Assembly (NCBI GenBank): GCA_002694345.1
Contig: NZLV01000150.1
Coordinates: forward strand, 1-5,305
Reading direction: 5' to 3'
Origin: Maricaulis sp.
GTDB lineage: Bacteria; Pseudomonadota; Alphaproteobacteria; Caulobacterales; Maricaulaceae
DNA: 5,305 bases
A program made the position numbers and the translations under genes. The notes under the pieces were generated by a model that was not told the origin of the DNA, did no database searches, and saw only the letters and a program-made list of their open reading frames with translations. Numbering within the stretch: the stretch's first letter is position 1; the number at the start of each line of letters is the position of its first letter. This document shows positions 1 through 5,052 of this stretch, one piece after another.

Positions 1-2835
1 CATGGATCCCTACAGCGCCAGGCCCGTCAGGCCTCGCGTTATCGCCAACTCTCCGCGTCGATCCGGACGCTGGAAGCCGCTGTCTGGCTGAACCGCTGGC
101 GGGAAGCCGCCAGTGCAGTGGAAGAAGCCGAAGCCACGCTGGAAGAAAAACGCGACGCCGCGGAAAACGCGACCCGGGCCGCCGCCGAAGCCCGGACGCA
201 GGCCGAAATTCTTGCCGCGGCCCGGGAACCGGCGCGGCAGGCCGAAGCCGAAGCGGCAGCGACGCTGCGCCGCTTTGAGCGCGAACGTGATTTGCTGGAG
301 CGTGACGCGGCTGATGTCGAGCGGATGATCTCCCAGCTGGAAAGCCGGCTGCGTGAACTTGCCTCGACGCGCGAGCGGGAAAGCCAGATTGCCGAGGACG
401 CTGAAGTCAGCCGCGACGAGGCTGCGGCAGCCATGAAGACTCTCGACGGTGAAATCGAGCGCGAAAGCGCTGCCCTCGCCGAAGCCGACCAGCGCGCCAA
501 TCAGGCCGAGGCCTTTCGTCAGGAACAGGAAAGCATCCTCGACGACTGCGCTCGCGAAGCCGCTGAAAAGCGCGCCAATATCGAAGCCGCCCGCCGGGAT
601 CTGTCGCGCTATGAAAGCCGGCTGGACCAGATTGCGCGCGAGATCGAGACCGCCACCAGCGAACGGGATCGCCTGCGGGCCTCCGAGGCCCTGTCGGCGC
701 TTGAAGCGGCGCAGTCGGAAGCCGAAGCAGCTGATACGGCGCTGTCCGAGGCCCGTGATGCGCTGACCTTCGCAGAAGCTCAACGGAGCGAGGCGGAAAC
801 GGCGCTCGAATCGGCCGTCGAAACCTGGCGCAATCTCTCGTCCGAACGCGAGGCCCTGGAGCGTGAAGTCCAGGCGCTGGAGCGCCTGCTGGCCGCCTCG
901 CTGCAGGATACGACATCCCCTGCACTTGATGCGGTTCGGCCTCGCCCCGGCTATGAAAAGGCCTTGGCAGCAGCCCTCGGCGATGACCTGGACGCGTCAC
1001 TGGACGCATCAGAATCACGCCACTGGGCACAGACCGGGATCAAGGCGGATTATCTGCCCGGCGGATGCGTACCGCTTTCCGATCATGTGGAGGCGCCGGA
1101 CGTGCTGAAGGCGCGTCTGGATGCTGTCGGGGTCATCAAGCCGGAAAAGGCCGAGGAAGCGGCGGCCAAGCTGAAGCCTGGACAACGCCTGGTAACACGC
1201 GAGGGCGATCTGTGGCGCTGGGATGGTCTGGTGGCGCGGGCTGACGCGCCTTCCGCCTCTGTCGCCCGGCTGGAAAACCGCAACCGCCTGGAAGCGATTC
1301 GCCAGGAGCTTGCTGAGGGCGAGACCGCCCATGAGGACGCCCGGCGCATCGAGGCCCGGACCCGCGAATCTGCAGAGACGGCCCGCGCGTCCGAGCAAGC
1401 GGCCCGGTCGGCGATCGGCCCGGCCGAGCGCATGGCCCGCGAATCGCTGGCGCGCGTCTCATCCCTGCGCGAAAAGGCCGCCCAGGACGCCGCCCGTGCC
1501 ACGGCAATGGATGAACGAGTCACGCGTCTGGCGAGCGAAGAGACCGAGAATCGCTCGGCCCTGGACGCGGCCCAGGCCTTGTTGGCCGAAGCCGAGGCGG
1601 CTGACGGTGATACCGAAGCGCTCGACACGGCTCGCGAGCAGGCCGAAGAGGCCCGTCGCCAAGCGGCAGACGCGCGGGCGGCGCTCGACACGCTGCGCCG
1701 CGAAGGCGAAATGCGGCGTCAGCGCAAAATGGGCTTCAAGCGGGACCATGATGCCTGGGCCGAGCGCTGCAAATCGGCTCAGGCCCGCATGGCCGATCTC
1801 GACAAGCAGCGCACCGAAACGGAAACCGCGCTGGAAACAGCGCGCGCCAAGCCGGAACAGCTTGAGGAGAAGATCCTGCTGCTGACCGGCAAGGTGCAGG
1901 ACGCGGAAGCCGCCGCTGCCGAGGCCCGGGACAAGGCCTCCACAACGGAAGGCCAGGTCAAGGAAGCGGACAGCGCAGCCCGTTCGGCCGAGGCGGCCGC
2001 GTCGGCAGCCCGCGAAGGCCGGGCAGCTTCGGAAGCGCGACTGAGCGCTGCGAAGGAACGGCTCAACGAGACCACGGAACGCCTGCAGGACGCGACCGGG
2101 GAAGCCCCGGGCACCCTGTCGACCCGCGTCGATGAAGACGAGATGGGCCAGCTGACCCCGGCCGAACTCGAACGCCGCCTGGACGAGGCCCGTCAGGGTC
2201 GCGAGCGTCTGGGCGCGGTCAATCTGCGCGCCGACGAAGAGGCCGAGGAACTGGCGTCGCGCATGGAGGAGATGACCAAGGAGCGCGATGAGCTGATCGA
2301 GGCCATCGCCCGCCTGCGCAAGGCGATCGACGAATTGTCCCGCGAAGGCCGCGCCCGCCTTCTGGAAGCCTTTGATGTGGTCGACGGACATTTCCGCGAA
2401 CTCTTCTCCACCCTGTTTGAAGGCGGACATGCCGAGCTGCGCCTGACCGAGAGCGATGATCCGCTGGAAGCCGGGCTGGAAATCATGGCCTGCCCGCCGG
2501 GCAAGAAGCTCGAGACGATGTCGCTGATGTCGGGCGGTGAGCAGGCACTGACCGCCTCGGCCCTGATCTTCGCGGTCTTCCTGTCCAATCCGGCCCCGGT
2601 CTGTGTGCTCGACGAGGTCGATGCCCCGCTCGATGACGCCAATGTCGACCGCTATTGCCGCATGCTCAAGCACATGCGCGGCCTGACCGAGACCCGTTTC
2701 CTGGTGATCTCGCACAATGCCCTGACCATGTCCCGCATGGACCGTCTCTATGGCGTGACCATGGCGGAACGCGGCGTTTCCCAGCTCGTCTCGGTCGACC
2801 TCGTTGGCGCGGAACAGCTTATCGCCGCCGAATAG
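1..2835 (+). CDS. smc: Chromosome segregation protein SMC, 5'-truncated by the window edge
   Basis: SMC is a cytoplasmic ABC-type ATPase that dimerises at its hinge and, with ScpA/ScpB, compacts and segregates chromosomes. The frame is open from base 1, starting in a conserved stretch (LQRQARQASRYR) before the first arm, so about 200 N-terminal residues with Walker A are missing (full-length relatives are about 1150 aa; 944 are visible). Window residue numbering: first Ala/Glu/Arg-rich coiled-coil arm about 1-300; hinge about 305-425, including PGYEKALAAALGDDLD and REGDLWRWDG (401-409); returning arm about 425-735; the conserved LGAVNL at 737-742; C-terminal head after that. In the head I see the ABC signature LMSGGEQ (842-848), Walker B VCVLDEVD (867-874), D-loop LDDAN (877-881) and switch histidine H905 in VISHN, then the typical C-terminus GVSQLVSVDL. 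The stop is TAG. The internal GTG at 118 is not the start, because homologous sequence continues upstream. No frameshift is seen. The MukB and RecN families are excluded by the signature and hinge. Confidence 0.97.
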   Translation, partial: HGSLQRQARQASRYRQLSASIRTLEAAVWLNRWREAASAVEEAEATLEEKRDAAENATRAAAEARTQAEILAAAREPARQAEAEAAATLRRFERERDLLERDAADVERMISQLESRLRELASTRERESQIAEDAEVSRDEAAAAMKTLDGEIERESAALAEADQRANQAEAFRQEQESILDDCAREAAEKRANIEAARRDLSRYESRLDQIAREIETATSERDRLRASEALSALEAAQSEAEAADTALSEARDALTFAEAQRSEAETALESAVETWRNLSSEREALEREVQALERLLAASLQDTTSPALDAVRPRPGYEKALAAALGDDLDASLDASESRHWAQTGIKADYLPGGCVPLSDHVEAPDVLKARLDAVGVIKPEKAEEAAAKLKPGQRLVTREGDLWRWDGLVARADAPSASVARLENRNRLEAIRQELAEGETAHEDARRIEARTRESAETARASEQAARSAIGPAERMARESLARVSSLREKAAQDAARATAMDERVTRLASEETENRSALDAAQALLAEAEAADGDTEALDTAREQAEEARRQAADARAALDTLRREGEMRRQRKMGFKRDHDAWAERCKSAQARMADLDKQRTETETALETARAKPEQLEEKILLLTGKVQDAEAAAAEARDKASTTEGQVKEADSAARSAEAAASAAREGRAASEARLSAAKERLNETTERLQDATGEAPGTLSTRVDEDEMGQLTPAELERRLDEARQGRERLGAVNLRADEEAEELASRMEEMTKERDELIEAIARLRKAIDELSREGRARLLEAFDVVDGHFRELFSTLFEGGHAELRLTESDDPLEAGLEIMACPPGKKLETMSLMSGGEQALTASALIFAVFLSNPAPVCVLDEVDAPLDDANVDRYCRMLKHMRGLTETRFLVISHNALTMSRMDRLYGVTMAERGVSQLVSVDLVGAEQLIAAE

Positions 2836-2842
2836 GCATTTT

Positions 2843-2860
2843 TTGCCGAAATTTCAGCAA
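2843..2860. repeat. 18-bp imperfect AT-rich inverted repeat in the smc-atpI gap
   Basis: The sequence TTGCCGAAATTTCAGCAA reads as a dyad: 8 of 9 symmetric base pairs match, with only C2847/A2856 failing. The central GAAATTTC is a perfect palindrome. It overlaps the end of a T6 run (2839-2844) that follows the smc stop codon. There is no room for a hairpin loop at the centre without opening pairs, so it looks more like a protein-binding dyad than an RNA terminator. It ends 22 bases before the candidate -35 box of atpI, a place where a regulator could act. No specific regulator is recognised, and chance symmetry is possible. Confidence 0.4.
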
Positions 2861-2882
2861 CTTACCGCACGCGCACCCTTGC

Positions 2883-2911
2883 TTGACTTGCCGGGACCCC
2901 GTGGATAGTGT
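2883..2911 (+). promoter_or_regulatory. Candidate sigma70-type promoter for the F0 atp operon
   Basis: TTGACT at 2883-2888 matches the alphaproteobacterial -35 element (CTTGAC context). About 15-17 bases downstream lies GATAGTGT (2904-2911); read as GATAGT it matches TATAAT at 4 of 6 positions. The implied start is near 2916-2919, giving a leader of about 40 nt before the atpI ATG. It sits in the only gap of more than 100 bases in the window, directly after smc ends, which fits independent transcription of the atp genes. The -10 is imperfect, so the element is predicted by position and -35 quality, not proven. Confidence 0.6.
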
Positions 2912-2944
2912 GCGCGCGCCTGCGGGGGGCTGTTCTTCCGCTGG

Positions 2945-2956
2945 CAGACCGGTCTG
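2945..2956. repeat. 12-bp perfect palindrome immediately before the atpI start codon
   Basis: CAGACCGGTCTG is its own reverse complement and ends two bases before the ATG at 2959. It occupies the place where a Shine-Dalgarno sequence would be expected and lies in the predicted transcribed leader. It could be an operator half-site pair, a small structure that limits ribosome access, or chance. It has no central loop, so it is a weak RNA hairpin by itself. Confidence 0.4.
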
Positions 2957-2958
2957 AA

Positions 2959-3279
2959 ATGTCACGCGATAAAGAAAGCCAGCGCGACCTATCCAAAGCT
3001 GATCTGGACGACTTGCAGCAGCGCATCGATGCGCGGCGCGAGAAGTACAAGCCGGCGGCGGAGAATGCCCATACCTCCGCCTGGAGCCTGGGCATGCGCT
3101 ACGGATCTGAATTCTTCGGTGGCGTCCTGGTCGGGGGTGGGCTCGGTTTCGGGCTTGACTATATAGCCGGCATTTCCCCCTGGGGATTAATTGTCGGAAC
3201 GATGTTTGGGTTTGCAGCCGGTACGCTGAATGTCGTAAGGGCTGCGAAAGAAATCAGTTCGGGATCGAACGGCGGATAG
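2959..3279 (+). CDS. atpI: F0F1 ATP synthase accessory/assembly protein AtpI
   Basis: A small inner-membrane protein of the AtpI family (106 aa), encoded first in many F0 operons and implicated in assembly or stability of the c-ring; it is not part of the finished enzyme. The N-terminal 40 residues are charged and predicted cytoplasmic (MSRDKESQRDLSKADLDD...). Two membrane segments follow at about 48-70 and 73-93, the second in the family-typical stretch SPWGLIVGTMFGFAAGTLNV (73-92). Both are rich in small glycines. The tail is short and Gly/Ser-rich. The frame could be extended upstream to a GTG at 2908, but that codon overlaps the predicted promoter -10 and the added residues do not look like the family, so I chose ATG 2959. 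No clear Shine-Dalgarno sequence precedes it, suggesting low translation, which suits an assembly factor. atpB follows after 63 bases. Confidence 0.9.
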   Translation: MSRDKESQRDLSKADLDDLQQRIDARREKYKPAAENAHTSAWSLGMRYGSEFFGGVLVGGGLGFGLDYIAGISPWGLIVGTMFGFAAGTLNVVRAAKEISSGSNGG

Positions 3280-3301
3280 CCGGCGGTCCCTCGGGATGAC
3301 G

Positions 3302-3318
3302 GGGCAGGATGACTGCCC
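3302..3318 (+). other. Small hairpin in the atpI-atpB spacer
   Basis: GGGCAG (3302-3307) pairs perfectly with CTGCCC (3313-3318) around a 5-base loop, GATGA. No U tract follows (next bases ATAGATAG), so it is not an intrinsic terminator. The 7-mer GGATGAC also occurs twice, at 3294-3300 and 3307-3313. The hairpin sits 12 bases upstream of the atpB ribosome-binding site and could affect mRNA stability or coupling. Function is unproven. Confidence 0.4.
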
Positions 3319-3330
3319 ATAGATAGTGAA

Positions 3331-3336
3331 GAGAGG
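3331..3336 (+). promoter_or_regulatory. Ribosome-binding site fixing the GTG start of atpB
   Basis: GAGAGG lies 6 bases before GTG 3343. It is a moderate match to the anti-Shine-Dalgarno sequence and supports GTG as the start. The next in-frame Met would remove the conserved N-terminus. Confidence 0.7.
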
Positions 3337-3342
3337 CCGGGC

Positions 3343-4119
3343 GTGGCAGACACCAACCCGATCAAGCAGTTCGAAATTCACGAGCTGGTTCCGTTCGAAG
3401 CCTTCGGCCTGAATCTGGCCTTCACCAATTCCAGCCTGTTCATGTTCCTGACGGCTGCGGTGACCATCGTTCTCTTCACGCTGGCCATGTCCAGCCGCGC
3501 CCTGGTGCCGAACCGGGCCCAGTCGGTGGCCGAGATCATCTACGGGTTTGTTGCCGACATGCTGCGTTCGACCGCCGGTCCGGACGCGCTGCGCTTCTTC
3601 CCCTTCGTCTTCACGCTCTTCATCTTCATTCTGATGGCCAACATGCTCGGCATGTTCCCGTATTTCCCGGGTCCGGGCCTGCACTCCTTCACCATCACCA
3701 GCCATTTGATCGTGACCGTGGCCCTGGCCATGCTGGTCTGGCTGACCGTGATCGTCTACGGCGTGTTCAAGAATGGTCCGAAATTCCTGAAGCTGTTCGT
3801 GCCGTCCGGCGTGCCGGGCTACATCCTGCCCTTCGTGTCGCTGATCGAGGTGATCTCCTTCATCTCGCGTCCGATCAGCCACTCGGTGCGTCTGTTCGCG
3901 AACATGCTGGCCGGTCACATCCTGCTGAAGGTGTTCGCCGGCTTCATCGTCATGCTGGGCGCCGGTCTCGGCGTGGGCGGCTACGTCCTGGGCATCGCGC
4001 CCTTCGCCATGACGCTGGGTCTGACCGCGCTGGAATTCCTGGTCGCGTTCCTGCAGGCCTACGTCTTCGCGATCCTGACCTGCATTTATCTTTCCGACGC
4101 TCTGCATCCGGGTCACTAA
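3343..4119 (+). CDS. atpB: F0F1 ATP synthase subunit a
   Basis: Subunit a (258 aa, close to the usual ~250 for alphaproteobacteria) is the inner-membrane stator that provides the two proton half-channels against the c-ring. The start is GTG; the N-terminus QFEIHELVP followed by FTNSSLFMF matches family form. Multiple membrane segments are visible, at about 32-50, 85-107, 119-140, 158-176, 184-206 and 215-249. The essential arginine (E. coli Arg210) is R183 in SVRLFANMLAGH, with N187 also conserved. Q238 in FLQAYVF corresponds to E. coli Gln252. The E. coli pair Glu219/His245 appears here as H192 and E231, that is, swapped, as in mitochondrial subunit a. The FPYFPGPG segment (105-112) is typical of the family. 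Start codon, length and key residues all indicate a functional gene. It sits between atpI and atpE, as expected in the F0 operon. Confidence 0.98.
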   Translation: MADTNPIKQFEIHELVPFEAFGLNLAFTNSSLFMFLTAAVTIVLFTLAMSSRALVPNRAQSVAEIIYGFVADMLRSTAGPDALRFFPFVFTLFIFILMANMLGMFPYFPGPGLHSFTITSHLIVTVALAMLVWLTVIVYGVFKNGPKFLKLFVPSGVPGYILPFVSLIEVISFISRPISHSVRLFANMLAGHILLKVFAGFIVMLGAGLGVGGYVLGIAPFAMTLGLTALEFLVAFLQAYVFAILTCIYLSDALHPGH

Positions 4120-4130
4120 GACCGCAGACG

Positions 4131-4173
4131 TCACTTACCAACCCAAACCAACTACCCGATATCCTCGAAGGAG
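4131..4173 (+). promoter_or_regulatory. G-free A/C-rich leader plus strong ribosome-binding site of atpE
   Basis: Positions 4131-4157 hold 27 bases with no G (10 A, 13 C, 4 T), standing out in a GC-rich window and unlikely to fold. They are followed by AAGGAG (4168-4173), 7 bases from the ATG at 4181. This is the best spaced strong Shine-Dalgarno sequence among the first three atp genes. An unstructured leader and strong site fit the need for many c subunits per enzyme. E. coli atpE is known to carry a translational enhancer upstream of its ribosome site; functional analogy here is inference. Confidence 0.6.
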
Positions 4174-4180
4174 TTTTCAA

Positions 4181-4405
4181 ATGGAAGAAATGGGCAAATA
4201 CATCGGCGCCGGTCTCGCTTGCCTGGGCATGCTGGGTGCTGCTGTCGGCGTGGGCAACATCTTTGGTTCCTTCCTGCAGGGTGCCATGCGCAACCCGTCT
4301 GCGGCTCAGTCCCAGTTCGGTAACCTGATCTTCGGCTTCGCCGTGACGGAAGCGCTGGGCATCTTCTCCCTGCTGGTCGCCCTGATCCTGCTGTTCGTGG
4401 CCTAA
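4181..4405 (+). CDS. atpE: F0F1 ATP synthase subunit c (c-ring proteolipid)
   Basis: This 74-aa hydrophobic hairpin protein assembles into the rotating c-ring in the inner membrane. Helix 1 is about residues 7-33 and contains the small-residue packing motif around GAAVGVGNIFG (19-29). The polar cytoplasmic loop carries R37-N38-P39, corresponding to the E. coli RQP loop that contacts F1. Helix 2 is about 47-73 and carries the proton-binding carboxylate E57 in FAVTEALGIF. The residue after it is Ala, not the Ser/Thr of Na+-binding c subunits, so proton coupling is expected. Length and sequence closely resemble other alphaproteobacterial c subunits. It has the strong ribosome site described separately and is followed by a strong hairpin after the TAA stop. 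Confidence 0.98.
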   Translation: MEEMGKYIGAGLACLGMLGAAVGVGNIFGSFLQGAMRNPSAAQSQFGNLIFGFAVTEALGIFSLLVALILLFVA

Positions 4406-4416
4406 GTCATACCGGA

Positions 4417-4453
4417 GGCGGCCGGGTCATCCGGATCCGGCCGCTCCCGTTTT
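4417..4453 (+). terminator. Strong hairpin with short U tract between atpE and atpF' (attenuator or mRNA stabiliser)
   Basis: GCGGCCGG (4418-4425) pairs perfectly with CCGGCCGC (4437-4444). The stem extends inward by G-U, U-A and C-G to a 5-base loop (4429-4433) and outward by one G-U, giving about 12 pairs. Four bases later there is a T4 run (4450-4453). The U tract is short and interrupted from the stem, so full termination is unlikely because the operon clearly continues. Partial termination, or protection of the upstream atpE message from 3' decay, would raise c-subunit output relative to b' and b. The structure is seen in sequence; its role is inference. Confidence 0.55.
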
Positions 4454-4483
4454 GCTCCACCTTATCAAGGGAGCTAGCGTCCC

Positions 4484-5050
4484 ATGACGCACGCACCGCA
4501 TTCTGAAGTCGCACAGCACGCGGCCGAAGCAGCGCACGACGTTGCCGAAGCCGTCTTCCCGCCGTTCGACCCGACCTATTTCGCGTCCCAGCTCTTCTGG
4601 CTGGCGATCTTCTTCGTGGTTCTCTACGTCGCTCTGGATCGCTTCATTCTGCCGAAGATCAAGACGACCATCGAGGACCGTCGCGATCGTATCGCCGACG
4701 ATCTCGACGCTGCCGCCAATGCCAAGGCTGATGCCGAGGCTGCCGGCGAAGCGTATGAGAAAGCCCTCGCCGAGGCCCGTACCAAGGCCCACGTCATCGC
4801 CGCGGACACCCGCAAGGCGCTGGACGCGGAGATCGCCAAGGAAACGGCTGAAGTGGAAGCTGAGCTGTCCGCCAAGCAGGACGCCTCGGAAGCTGCCATC
4901 CGCAAGGCCAAGGACAAGGCATTCGCCGACGTCCGCGGTATTGCCACGGCCGCAACGGCTGCCGCCGTTGAAGCCCTGGCCGGTGTGGAAATGTCCGAAG
5001 CCGATGCCGGCAAGACCGTCGACGGTCTGCTCAAGGCGAAGGAGGCCTGA
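4484..5050 (+). CDS. atpF': F0F1 ATP synthase subunit b' (peripheral stalk)
   Basis: b' pairs with b to form the stator stalk linking membrane subunit a to the F1 head. The protein is 188 aa with a His/Ala-rich N-terminal extension (1-25). The family-typical FPPFDPTYFASQLFWLAIFF then enters a single membrane helix (about 33-51). It continues with LDRFILPKI and a long charged, Ala/Glu/Lys-rich helix to the C-terminus, as expected for a coiled stalk. The FPPFD...QLFWL motif distinguishes b' from the following b subunit. AAGGGAG (4467-4473) lies 10 bases before ATG 4484. The stop is separated from the atpF start by only two bases, and the atpF ribosome site lies inside this gene's end, so translation is probably coupled. 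Such genes are also named atpF2, atpX or atpG in different genomes. b' upstream of b is the usual alphaproteobacterial arrangement. Confidence 0.95.
   Translation: MTHAPHSEVAQHAAEAAHDVAEAVFPPFDPTYFASQLFWLAIFFVVLYVALDRFILPKIKTTIEDRRDRIADDLDAAANAKADAEAAGEAYEKALAEARTKAHVIAADTRKALDAEIAKETAEVEAELSAKQDASEAAIRKAKDKAFADVRGIATAATAAAVEALAGVEMSEADAGKTVDGLLKAKEA
5039..5045 (+). promoter_or_regulatory. Strong ribosome-binding site of atpF inside the end of atpF'
   Basis: AAGGAGG is a near-perfect Shine-Dalgarno sequence, 7 bases before ATG 5053, lying in the last codons of atpF'. It fixes the atpF start and suggests coupled, roughly equal production of b' and b. Confidence 0.8.
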
Positions 5051-5052
5051 TC

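Noticed and set aside
1..2250. Repeated Glu-Ala-Glu codon clusters in smc as possible DNA repeats
   Set aside because: They reflect coiled-coil amino acid composition; there is no fixed repeat unit or period at the DNA level.
1459..2715. Long antisense open frame (about 418 codons) opposite smc
   Set aside because: High GC and the Ala/Glu/Arg codon pattern of the coiled-coil gene suppress stops on the opposite strand. The translation has no recognisable domain, and the + strand is unmistakably SMC.
118..2835. smc starting at the internal GTG 118
   Set aside because: The same frame is open to base 1 and encodes conserved SMC sequence there; the start is simply outside the window.
2835..2847. 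GGCA-T5-TGCC hairpin after the smc stop as a rho-independent terminator
   Set aside because: The stem is only 4 bp and the T run forms the loop instead of following the stem, so it does not have terminator architecture.
2655..2957. Overlapping + strand frame spanning the smc end and the atpI promoter
   Set aside because: It overlaps the conserved SMC head in another frame, has no family resemblance and no ribosome site.
3187..4134. Antisense open frame (about 315 codons) covering atpB
   Set aside because: The product is a low-complexity Gln/His/Glu/Asp-rich reverse reading of a membrane-protein gene; atpB on the + strand is certain.
4181..4405. Possible Na+-coupled c subunit
   Set aside because: The carboxylate E57 is followed by Ala instead of Ser/Thr, and the Na+ ligand pattern is absent, so H+ coupling is the better reading.
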